A stretch of DNA of 64,000 nt from Aplysia californica (Eukaryota; Mollusca; Gastropoda; Aplysiida; Aplysiidae). Both the position numbers and the translations under genes were made by a program. Shown one piece after another: positions 14,401-27,952 of the stretch (position 1 is the first letter of the stretch; each line of letters begins with the position of its first letter). The notes below the pieces were generated by a model. The model ran no database searches. It saw only the letters and a list, made by a program, of their open reading frames with translations, and had not been told where the DNA came from. The stretch lies in NCBI RefSeq assembly GCF_000002075.1, contig NW_004798050.1, positions 108,966 through 172,965 of the forward strand, read 5' to 3'.

Positions 14401-17400
14401 ACTTATAAGTTCTGAAGATGGGGTTATATTGCATTTTTCCTTTAGTATGAAAATGTAAGTTTTTGCATTGGAGATAGGAAAATGAAAAGACCCATTAGCC
14501 GTACGATTCCATTGCGTCAATAGCCAATGAGGCTTTTTTAAAAATTGGAAGTTAGAGTTTGAGCTTCAGAAAAGAGAAGTTAGTTTATATAGTTTTAGTA
14601 AGAGTTTTTTTTTGCATTGGCGGCATAATAAGGTCATGTAAGAGTACAGACTTAGAGTGGTTCCAAGAGAGTAATAAACACCAAAAAGAAGCAGGCGAAA
14701 TCAGGAAGATAGATGTTTGATAGGAAAGAGGCAGCAAACTAGTAAAGAGAAGCACATCGACACAACAACAGCTGCTTGGCGAAGGGAATGAGTAAAACAT
14801 ACAGAAACAACAGAGGGAGAGAAAAGAAGTAAAAACAACTGCTGGCACCCTGCAACAAATCATTTTTCCAGGTAGAGCAATTAAAACAAACGTAACACGT
14901 TAATGGTTTAATGTTTCTCACACATCCGATAGCATTATGGTGTAATACTGTGGGTTTTTTTTTACACACGACTTTGCTACTGCAATGGAACACATAACAC
15001 TGGGTGTCTCAAATCACAATTTCAAAGCCTACATGAAACCGAAAAAAAATAAACAACCCTCCCAGCCCATGCAAAATACACTGTGTACTGTGCATGAATA
15101 GCAAAGTCAACACTGTAAGCCTGAATTAAAACTGAACCTCTAACTTATTATTGTAAGTAGCTTGAACAACAAGGTGAAACCCCATCACTCAACAGTCGGA
15201 GCACACGGTGGGAAGAATGTCTCCAAACGAACAAAAGCTCTCAGTGTTCACTCACCTTTCTCGCTAAAGCTCTCCTGTACAAAGCTTTTGGGTTTGTGGA
15301 CTGGAAAGACAGCGCTTGATTACAATCTGCCTCTGCCTCTGCAGCCTGTAAAGGAAAAATTCTCCAAGGTCACACACAGTTGAACAAAAGTATCCTTTGA
15401 CTTTTAGTAAGAGAAACATGTCGACCTGATGATGGTCCTTTAGTGAAGGAAAAAAATAAGACAGACATACAGACAGAAACATTAGGAAAAGAAAAGAAGT
15501 AGAAAGTACCAGTGATACTCTTTTGCTCCTTTGGCTAAAGTTCCAAATTTGGAAGACTGAAATTAAGGCAGAAGTAGGTTATGAACACAATCATTCTCAG
15601 CAAAAAAGTTCAACATTATTGACACTGAAGATAGAAGAATTCATTTCAAGCCTAAGATAATTACTTTTTTTCCAAACAGAGCGAGCAGTATCTTAAGGGG
15701 GATCGCGGGTCGAGTCTAGGGCCTCGGGGACTGATTTTCACTCACTCTGAGCACTTTTTACTTTTGATATTTTCCGATCCCTCATTAGACCTAGATTAAA
15801 TTGACATTAGTTGCTGAGTGGTCGAAAATGTCCCGTAAGTATCGAGTCTCCTTAAACAGAAATATTACTGAAAAGGGTTCAAAACAACACAAAAAAGTAC
15901 TTCTTTTACAACCCCCCCCCCCAATTTTCAGAACAAAGCTCTTCTACCTCCTCCAAAATGTTCCAATAACATATGAGTACAGGTAGTTTAAAGCAAGTCA
16001 GAAAAGATAATTACCCTATTTAACTAAGAAACTCTGAGAAGATTTTGTTTTATGTTTTGTTATTAGTAAAAGAGTTTTACGAAGATTAGAGGTGCCACAA
16101 GAGAGTAACAAACACAAAAACAAAGTGACAGATAAGGACAATGGTAAGAAAGAAAGAACAAATCACATCAGAGCATCTGCCAACCACCCATGAAAATGAA
16201 GAAAGGAGCAGAGTACTACAATAAAGGAAGAGGCGAACCCCTCCTCCCCCTCACCTTGTTCAGTTTGAGGTAGCACAAAGCCCTGTTGGTATAGCAGGCC
16301 ACCTGGTCAGGACACAATGACAAGCATCGAGTGTAGCAAGACGCTGCCTCCACAAACTCCCCCTGATGAGACAAAGATTTAAATTCAAATTTAAAATCAC
16401 AGACACAATGCTAGCTTACAGTGCTCCGTAAATTTCCATCAATAGACACATAAGTGTTTTACGGCGCTCGCAATTTTTTGGGCTGATATATTTCCAGTCT
16501 ACCATCTCAGTTCCACAGGGACATACAGCTTGGCAGTTTTGTGAGGTGCTCCAACCCTATCATTAGTCCAATCCTGCTGACAACCAGATACCCCTTTGTA
16601 ATTAGGTGTACTGAAGAATTATTAACCTGGCAAAGCTGAAGATCAACCTTAACCAATCTAACAATCACAAGCCAAGGAAGTTCGAACAAAAGAGAAGTGG
16701 GTAAATATCATAAATGAAACTTTTGTGTTAGGGGGAAAATGTAATATAAAAGAAACAAATAAGGAATCTCACAATCCTCCCTCGAACTACAAGAGCATAA
16801 ATCACAAGCTCCCCCCCCCCCACAAAAAAACCAAAACCAAACAGGAAAGGTACATTATTAATGTGATAGTTTTGATACATTTCTCAGCAGAAAAAGGGGG
16901 TACTGCTTAAATAACAGTCTATTCAGAAGAAGAAATGGCTGCTTAAGTGAGCAGAATATCTGTAATCTGGAATGAAAAGACATTATTCCACATAGTTACA
17001 GTTCCTATTGGCTTAAAATACATCCATGTGCTAATGTACATTAACGGTCACTGCCAATCCTCATAGTAATAATAAAAATGCAAATACAAGACATCAGTCA
17101 CCTAACTCACTTGAATTCTCAGACAGACATGGCAAATAACTCTATAACTTTAAACTGAAAATTGCATTTGCATACGAGATATAACATCCGTATAAAACAG
17201 TAACTAACCATCATGGATATCTTTCAGTACAAATGTTGGCATCCCAGATCAAGTCAATTTGTTATAATTCCTTATAATAATTTCAAGACCAATAAATGCT
17301 CCTACTACTTATAAACAAACATTCATCACTAGTAAAAAATAGCATCTTATATGTTTCTATTTTTTTTTAAAAAGCCCCCCCCCCTCCCCCAAACCTGTCG

Positions 17401-20400
17401 AAGACATTTTTTTTGCTATCTCAAATAGAGGATTTATCCATCGTACAGGATGGACCTTCCACTACAATCACCTTCTGCACGTGTTGATTTCCCTTCGTCT
17501 TCAACGCTTCAAAAGTTTCTTCTTTGGTGGGGGTTTGTTCTTTTTTCGAAGCTGATGTGCTCTGGCTGCTTCCCTTAGCAGCTCCATCTGTGGCCATTTT
17601 ATTCTGCTGAGCTATGCTACCCTTATCAGGCTGAGAGGATGCTGGTGGCTCTGAAGCTGACGGTGCAGTGGTAGCAGTCCCAAGTGTAGTGGTCTCTGGT
17701 GAGGCTTTTGGACTCGCTGCTGATCAATAGTGGAAAGCAAAACTTTTAGAAAAAGACAGCAGGAAGTTTGTAGCAAATTTTGAAGAGCTTTAACCCGTTT
17801 GTGATGTCGGATTTAAAAAAACTTAAATTGCACCCAATTTTTGCTAGAAACGTTTGTGTGCTATTTATCCCAGTCACTTTGCTGTCCCTTTCAAAAATAA
17901 AGATTTACACAATTTGTATGATTTCATATTGCATATTTCGAAATCTTTCATTAGTTTTCGGGTAAAATCCTCTATGGTGTATTATAGGATGTGCACTGTA
18001 GGAGAGGACAGCATCTTGGCTCATGATTTTTGACATAATAATCTTGGCTCATGATTTTTGACATAATAATATGGCTGACACAAAGGGGATACTGAGAGAT
18101 GCCAGAGAATCCAAATTTTTACATAGGACTTTTCTGAAAAATCTAGATATTCTGCACCTTCAAAATATAGTTAGCATTTGGCACCTAATTTATGTGTTTG
18201 CCATTGTGCCCATCTAGCGAGAAGATGGTTGTTTAAGTAAGAGTTTTACTGCACTTGCGACACAATATTATAAGGTCATATAAGTGTCTAATATGAGAAG
18301 TGTTATAGGAGCATAATAAACACAAAAAAGAAGGAGAGATAAGGACACACCAGAGCACCAGCCAACCACCCACAAGAGAAAGACAGGCGGACAGAAACAA
18401 CAGAGAAAAAGCAAAGAAACATCAACCAGTTGCACCCTTCAACCATCCACAAATACATTAAGTCAATCATAACTCTAAAATGAAATGGCCACCAACATCA
18501 ATTTAACTGAAAACAACTCCTCCGTGTCACAATATGGACATATGACATGAAAAACCTCAATTTCAGTGAAAAAAATTTATGAATAATAGCAGTAGATAAC
18601 AACAAACACTTTCATTTTAGATTTAGTAAGAGTTTAACTGCACTGACAACACAATTAGGTCATATTAGTGACGAAGATAAGAAATGTTACTAGAGAGTAA
18701 CAATCAATTAAAAAAAGGAGAGTTAAGAAAGATAAATGTTTGATGGGAAAGAAGGAGCACACCATACCAGAGCTCCTACCATATGTGCTGAAGATTAGAA
18801 GTGTGTCTTAGAGAGTAACAATCAATAAAAAAGGAGAGAAAGAGAAAAGGACGATAGATGTGTGATATGAAAGAGGAAACACACCGCACCAGAGCACCCG
18901 CCACACGTGCTGAAGATTAGAAGTGTTACTAGATGAGTAACAATCATTTTAAAAAAGGAGAGATAAGAACGACCCCAGATGTTTGACAGGAAAGAGGGAA
19001 CACACCACACCAGAGCACCTGATAAACAAACCACTCCTGTACCTACCTGCTGCCTCAGACAGAGACACCGTGGACGACATTGACTTGTGCAGGCCCGCCT
19101 GATCCACAATCTCGGGCACTTCCCATGGCTGCACCAGGACAAGGCGAGGGATTTTCTCCCTCCACGCCGCTGAGCCATGCCTCTGTTGCAATGTACTCTG
19201 ACACCTGGAAAATGTCATTCAAACAAACATTTGTGAAACCAGGATAACTAAAATTTGGAGAGGGGGAAAAAAAAAGACTGGTAACCTACGCACTTGATTA
19301 CCTAACCCCCCCCCCCCCCCCCCAAAAAAAAAAAAAAAAAAAAAAACCATACACAAAAAAACCCCATCCTGATTAGACTCAAAACATGTACTTTTCACTA
19401 AAAATTAAACATTATGCACTCGCAAGGCATTAAAAAAGGAGTCCTTAACATCACAATTCTTGAGGTTACAACAAATTAAGACTTTCCGTATGGAACACAG
19501 GAATATGTGCATCAGGTTGTCAACCATTTGTTATCCAACATATACTTGTATATTTAACATATCCCATTCAAGGAAAGTACCAGAGCATACTAAGTGAAGC
19601 TATTTCTAATGATAGTTAAGTAATTTCTGAAAATTGGGGCAACTGAACACGTGTGAGAAAATGGTTTGACACAAACCAGAATGAGACCTTGCTATAGTTC
19701 AAGCCCACACCTCAAACAGAATCAACCAACCTGGACTCTCTGAATCTAAATTGAAAGGTACTTCCCACATCTACTCTGCTTTCTCGTTAAATACTTCAGT
19801 CAACACATGATATTTCTCTTTTATCCGAAGTATGAAAATTTACTTTGCAGATTGCGACCTCAATCTAGACCTTTACACAAATTCACTATACATAAATCAA
19901 AAAGTCATCCACCCTGCTTTCTTATTTATGTTCTCCAGTCAATTCCCTTTCCTACTGAAATTTTCTTTCACCTGTAGCATGAAATTGTTTTCACAGTTGC
20001 CTATTTCAAAACAAGTGAAAATGCTGCATTTTGGGGGACAACACACAACTGGTAACACATTTGTATGGAACTCAACTGATGAAGCCATTGTGTATGATAT
20101 TTATGCCAAAGCATATCTACAAAGAAATAGCCAGCTTCTGGCACAAACATAAGCTTTGAAGCCAGCAAATTAATGAAGACACAAGGTTGAGTTTTTTCCA
20201 GCCAGATGTTTCCACACATACTTAAGAGTCTACCGGCACCTAAAGGAACATAAATGGCCTCAAGCTGTGTCATTTGTGACGCTGTAGGGGCATCCTAGCC
20301 TAATATGCCTTCTGAATCAACAGGGCTTTACAATATATTCTCCTTAAAAAATGTTCTTTTACAATTTTGGTATGGTGAAAACAGCTTATTCGTTTAGGTA

Positions 20401-23400
20401 TGAACAATAATTACAGGGCTCATACACATTCAAAGACATTCTTCCCACCTGCTAGCACCCTGCTGTGCTTGCTGTGTAGACATATCCACACTTAACACAT
20501 GCTTGTAGTCCACATAGGCATCACCATACCTGCAAAAATGGAATATCATTTAAATCACTGAAACAAAATAAATACAAAAAACAAAAGTTGACAAACGAAC
20601 CAAATGAGCACAATAGTTATGGGAGCTATATCATCATCAAGAGTAGGCTTCAGACACCATCCGTGCAAAATTCAAAATCAATACATGCCAAACTTGAAAA
20701 TACTGTAGTCAGTATAAAAAAAAAATAGGGCATCTTCCAAATCAGAATGTAGTAGCCTTAATTTAAAGCTATGGTCCTTATGAAGTAGGAAAACAATCAT
20801 ACATGTAATAATAATTAATCAGTTGCAATGCAATTTGAAGAATGAGCAGTCAATTACCCCAGAGATCTGGCAGGGCGAATACAAAGGTAAAAAAAAGATT
20901 TCAACAAGGAATTGAAGGTCATTGAACAACTCACTTCTCTAATGTTTCATAAGCAGCAGCTCTGCGCAGTAAGGCTTTCGCGGAGTGTGGGACGAGCTGC
21001 AAGGACTGGCCACAGTCTGACACGGCCGCACTGCAGTTGCCTGTCTTAAGGTGACATGCTGCTCTGTTGCTAAGTAATACTGATATGTTCACTTGTTGAT
21101 CTTGGTCTGCAGTCCAAAGGAAAATAAAAAGGAAAATAAAACTATTGCCAAATTTTGCTATCATCTTAGGATCTAGCAAATAACTTTGGCCCAGGACAGC
21201 ATCTGCTTGGCCTGATTTTGCAAATGCAACATGACAACTTTTTTGCATTTTTTTTGGTTGCAGGTTTTGTAAATCTAGATATCAAAATTGCTGAAAAATG
21301 TACCTACTGATCATAGTATATCATAAGATAAGTATTTAAATTTAGTTTAGTTTTAGAAAGAGTGTGAAGGCACTTGCAACACAAATAGGTCATATAAGTG
21401 CTGAAGATTAGAGGTGTTACTAGAGAGTAACAAACAAAGAAAAGAAAGAGAGATAAGGATGATAGATATTTGACAGGAAAGAAAAGGCATAAAGCACACT
21501 AGAGTATCCACCAGCCACCCACTTACATAAGTACATAAGTATAGATAAGGCTTGACCTATGAAATAAAACGCCTTTTTCAGCAGACTTAAAGAAATTATT
21601 ACCTTATGAAATACACCCAGCTTTTGCTGGCTCAGACTACACCTCTATATTTACAGTTTCTGACTGAACTAACAATACAAGTGTGGATAAAATTCTTATT
21701 TCACATAAGAATAAAGCTTTAACACAAGAAAAGGAGTTAGACCTGCGAAAACACATGTTTGACTCAACACACAAAATAGGAACAAGTATCAGTATTTTCT
21801 TACCTTTTTCTAACTTTGATATGGCCTTTGAGTACTGCTCCACAGCTTCACCATACTGGCCGCTGCGGAAAAGTTTGTTTCCTTCCTCTTTCAGCGTAAG
21901 AACACCTGGTGGCAAAGGCATCTGGACATAGGTTGGCCTCACAAACTGCGAGTTCACAGATGAAGGAGGTGCATCCTCCTTTGCCTGGGCTTCTGATGTA
22001 GTCTCCTCTAGTGAAAATGACACTTGGGATGACGGCTGAGATTCTTGAGTTGCTGCGGATGATGATGGTGATGCATTCTCCGACACAGACAACGATGAAG
22101 ACGATGATGAAGATGACGACAGCGTTGAGGACTGGGCTGCTGCTGATGCTGATGCGGCTTCACTTGCTTTGGCTGGGGGTGATAAGGCACTAGAGTTGGG
22201 AGCCTTTTCTTCGGGACTTGTCACTGCCTCACTGGCGGCATTGACCGGAACTTTCTTTGAACACTGTGAGGCGGTATCTTGAACCACCGACTTTCTATCA
22301 GCAGTTGAGTTTCCCTGAGGCTCGTTAGGTGTAACAGTGGACCTAGACTGGGCACATTTCTCACTTGTCATTTTCTCCTCCTTTGTTATTTGTTTCTTTT
22401 CACTACCACTCGGCTCACCAGCCTTTGTGTCCTCTGGAGGAATTTCAGAAATCTTACATGCACTTGACCGAGCATCCACTTCCTTACTGGATACTTCATC
22501 ACCTTTGTGTCGACCAAACCCGTTGACCACTGGCTTCTCTACTTCGATAGTTTCAGCTTCTTCTTCTCCACTATCTTCCTCTACTTCCTCAATCACCATC
22601 CGCTTTCCCTTTTCCTTCTGTTCCTTCTTCACTTGTTTATGAACTTCCTCAAGCAAACCCTGAACAAAGAGATATACATATATTAAAAATAAATACAGTC
22701 AAAACTGTCTAAGACGGCAACCTACTGTTGGGGAGAAAAGTGGCTGCCCCACATAGTGTCGTTTTTGTGTTTTAAAAATATCTACAGGAGGAATGGGAAA
22801 TGGCAGTTTGTACAGGTGATTGTCTTATATAGGTGGCTGATTGAGCAGGTTTCACTCTAAATAAACATATATATACTTTTGCAGTTAAGCTTATCAAATA
22901 TTCATTATTAAACACCTTGGTGGATTCTAGATAACAAAAACAAATAACCTTTCAAAAATAAAAATAGACATTAAACATCTGTATAATTTTTTTTTTCTCA
23001 GCCACATAAACACAAGGCTGCACCAAAAATCTGCAACAACATTTCCTTTAAAAAATGACTGACTACTTTACAGTCCCAATCACAATAACATATATATCCT
23101 AGGAAAGGAGGAAGAGGGAGAAAAAGAGGGAAGGAAGGAGGGGAGAAAGAAAGAGGGAGAGAGGGAGAGAGGGGGAGAGGGGGAGAGGGGGAGAGGGGGA
23201 GAAAGAAGAGAGAAAACAGCTTTAAGTACAAAATTCAATCCAGCTAAGTTTTCTCTTCTCAGCAAGTAACAATGGATGGTGTAAGGCAATCATTACTGCT
23301 TACCTCTGCCTTTTTGTTTTGAGGCTCCAACTTGAGAACTTTCTCAAAGTCTGTCACAGCCTTTTGATAATCCTTTTTACTCTTGTAGGCTGTTCCTCTC

Positions 23401-24136
23401 CTTAATAATGCTGAAAACGCACATAAAACGTATTTTGGGGGGGGGAACTTACAATACAATTAGGCAATATTAGTGCTGAAGATTAGAGGTGTTACTTAAG
23501 AGAAACATATAAAGAAAGGTGGAGGGGAGAAAAGAATGATAAATGTTTCATAAGAAAGAAGAAGCAAACTATACCAGAGCATCTGCCAACCACTCACCAA
23601 CACCTTATTGAGGGTTGTTTCTAATACTGTTGGTAAATCTATGTGGTATAGATCATTATTTTGTTTGTTTGAGGTGGTAAAGTTGGTAAGTGGCATTTTA
23701 AGATGCCAGAAATGGGGACAGAACTAGGCCATATTAAGAGGAAGTAAACAATGCCAAGAACGTGATGTAATGATAATATATCACATTTGTATTGTGCATT
23801 TCCACTAGGAAAGTATTTACAATACATGTGCTATAAAGAACATTCCAATAACTAATCCCTCTCTCTCATGCTCTTTCCCCTTCTTCACTCTATTTTACTA
23901 TTAATACATTGATCACAGAAACATTAGTACTCAGATATTTAAGTTTAAATTACGGACCCTAAACCACAGTAAAACAAACCTTGAGAATAAAAGACATGAT
24001 ACCGTGTAACTCAGACTAGTACAACATGACAGAAAACACCATCCGCTATACTAAACATTTGTCAAGGTAGGGTCTATTATCTATACTCATGCAAAGGACA
24101 AGAATAAGGCTGACTAATTGGATCAGACCCCCCCCC

Positions 24137-24167
<31 letters not shown>

Positions 24168-27100
24168 TAAAAACAATTTTAATTAATAAATATATCTCTA
24201 AAAACTCCCAAAAACAAACAAACGATAAAATAAACAAAAATGTAAAGGCTAAAGTCAAGAAAAGTATTTCTTTGTGCTTGGCTAGATAAAATGACCTTCA
24301 TTAAGAGGATATACAGCAGAACTTCAAAACAAAAAGTAAGTGTATGAGTTTAACGCCCCAACGCCCAGTTTTGAATTCAAACCACGGCCATCTGCTCTAT
24401 AGTCAAGCACGACGCCAACTGAGCTAATAGAGCAAACCCCAGAACTCCCATTCCACAAGAATATCTAATCAGTTCTTGAAAAAAGCAGTAGCAGATAATG
24501 CTTCAAACTAAATAGAAAGCTAGCTTACCTTTAATGTTGTCAATTTCCAAGTTTAAGACACTGTTGCAGTCTTTGATGGCTTTGTCCCACTTTTCCAGTT
24601 TCAAATCTGCCATGATAAAAGTTTACAAAACTGATTACAATGTCAGTCAACGGCATTCAGACAGGGTGGCGAAACAGACAAAAATAAGTTTGAAGAGTTC
24701 TTTCCTATTGCTACATACAGTCAAACCTGCCATGACGGACACCTGTACAATACGGTAACCTGTACAAACGACCACTTTTCAATTCCCCCCTTGCGTTCTT
24801 ACTATATAATCTAACTGTGTAAAACAGTCATCTGTCCAACGCGACGCTTTGTCATAAATTTTGAATCAGCCCCTCACGCTGTAAACGGGCCGTCACAATT
24901 CATTCACCTGTCGTTATTGTTAGTCCCTCCAAAGAATGTTTATCCAAGCTGACCAATGGGTAGGCCTAACAATAAACTTTCAACTGCTGGTGAAGGAAGC
25001 CTGATCTGTCATAACCTGTAAGCCAAGCCCACAACTCAGGCACAAATGTTATGTGAGGTGACTGGTCACTGTTTTGTTTACCTAATCTGTAACAAAGTAA
25101 CAATGAACACTGACATGAACTTGAGACATAAGCGTCCCTCGTTCTCCCAGTGGTGGCGACTCGTGTGTTTGTTTTACCATGGAACTCGGTCTTCATCGTC
25201 TTAATTACATAATTTTTTAGTTTATTTTACCCTTGCACAAAATAAGCAAGAAAAAGAAAGCTAACCAAAACACAAAACAACAACACAAAAAACCCTTCTT
25301 GCACTAACCCCTTCCCCCTTTTTTCAAAAGAAAACAAAAACCCTTTTGAATTAGCTTTATGTCAGTCTAAAGCCAAGGATCAGCACGGGTTTGGACCTCA
25401 GAAGAGAAAGATTAACTTTCTTCATTTTGATCAGCACTGCCTAAGACGGCCACCTGTGTTATACGGCTACTTTTTTCCTTGACATTGGGTGGTCATTTTA
25501 CACAGGTTTGACTGTAATATATAACAAACAATCAAAGCACTCATAAAAAATACAAGAGAAGAAATCTACAATAGAACAATAAGTTCACTATAAATTGTGG
25601 ATCCTATAATAAATGAAGGAAAGATTTCTTCACTCATTCCATACGAATTGATGAACACTGTTGCGAGTTACACTTACAAATGCTTACGTGGTTGGTTGGA
25701 GGGCACCATTAATGAGTCCAACCTCAGCTCTTTCCCTCTCATGTTTCTGTCTATATATACTCTTTTACAGGTAAGGGAATGAGATTATAAAAAGTAAAAT
25801 CCAGTATTGCAAATACCACCATGTTCAGATTACCTCATCAATAAAATCAGTCGTGCCAATCTTCATCAAGGTAAAAGCAAGTTGATGTATCAGAATATAA
25901 GTAAAAAAGTACATTTAGCAACACTAAAAAGCTAATCATATCAAAGTAAAACGTCTTAAAAGACTGCAATTTAAGCTTACAGGCTAAAGCTCTGTTGTTG
26001 TAAGATGCTGCCAATGGTGATAAAGAAATGCTCCGAGAATAGTAGGTCACTGACTCTTCATAATCATGGGATCTGAAAGCCTGAACAAAAAATAAATTTC
26101 AAAACTGTAAGAATGTATACATACCACTGAAACATGCAAACTGTCAAAAAAATTTTTTAATACATTTGTGGAGAAACCTATAAACCACAATAATATGATA
26201 AACTGAAGCCCGTACAAAAATTTTGATTGTAACTGTTGGACAAAAGCTTGAGATATTGTAACAACCAAAGAGACTCATCTTCCTGAGAGCAACATGTGCC
26301 GCTTACCAGCTTCTTCATACATCTACACAGTCAACATTATTTGTTCACCACTTTTTCCCAAGAAAACATACCTTCTAAACATTAAAGACTGAAAGTTTTA
26401 TTGGTTGAAGAACCACCAGGTTCTAGTAGGGGAATGCAAAGAAGAAATAAGGTTCGTTAACACACTTTGAACAAACATCTGGAGAGAGAAAACTGACAGT
26501 GGGAAAAAGACTTCACTTCAAATGTAAGAAATCAAAATATCAATATATACTTCGGGACCCATTTCGAAAAAGGTGCATCAAGAAACGTGATCCAGCCTTA
26601 TTTTATAGCAAACTTTGGGCCCTAATTTATCAATTTTAAGGTAAAAGTCTTGATTAAATGAGTAATAACATACCTCATTGCCTTTGTCCTTTTCCCTGTT
26701 GGCTTTCATTTGCTTCTGTTCCTCTGATAAGCCTGGAAAAGAAAGACAAATACTCCAGCTGATTTTTGTCACAAAAGAGACAGTAATATCTTTTTCAAAT
26801 TTCCAACAATAAAACAACATGCGCAGAAAAGGAATTACAGAAATGAAACTACCTTGGATCCAGGACCATGGGAATCACACAAAACTCACTCTGACCCCAA
26901 ATGATGTAATCACTTTTAGCTGGAATGTCCATGTTTGACCATATACAAAAAAACAACCGACCAACCAAAAACAGCAACAAAACAAAACTCAGCATACAAA
27001 AGACACTCTTCAAACATCCTGCATGCTTGCTATACACACACATAGCTCTCTGTGCACTGCCTAATAACATACAAATGACTTCAATGAAATCAAGTTTAGC

Positions 27101-27895
27101 TGTCCCTTTCCAATTGCATATCAAAATGAAGTACACGTTACCAACATTGGTAATTATACTGACGTACAATTTTCAGCAATCTGCTTCATAATAGACAGAC
27201 CTTAATATTATTAAATAACTTTGTAAAAGTAAACACAAATATTTAGTCAGCTAATAGAATATGACATGTCACACAGTCCTTTCTCTAAAATCTTTCAGGA
27301 TGAAATTTGTATGGGTATATCCCATTCCTGGTGAAGTAGAAAAGAACCCCCCCCCCCCCCCACACACACACACATACACACACAAAAACACAGTGGAAAA
27401 TAATACCTGTAGCATCAATGTCCATTGCAACGCCATTCAACTTTGACCCTTTTGAGGCCTGTGTATTCTTTTCTTCCTTGTCTACCTTCTCTAGTTCTGC
27501 ATCAATGTCTACCCTAAAAAAGAAAGAAACAAGAGAAGCATATTTCCTCGTAAATAGGTATAGGGTTGTGAAGAAAAGCTTAAAAAAGAACACAAAAAGT
27601 TAGTTTCACAATTCAATTTTTGTCAAAGGTGCTGCTTTTCCGTTATACAACAAGAGCATCATTATTGAGATTTGTCCTCTATTTCTATTCCGATTTTGTT
27701 TCGAATAACTGAACAGGAAGCATTCTTCCTTTAACCGGTCATTAGAAGGATTTCCTTACAATAGCAAATGAGCAGTACAAAAGGACAACCAAGACACCAC
27801 ATTTAAATCAGCTATGAGTAGTACAATCACTAACAAATGTTCATGCCAGAGAGAGAGAGAGAAAAAGAGAGGGAGAGGGAGAGGGGGGGGAGAGA

Positions 27896-27952
<57 letters not shown>

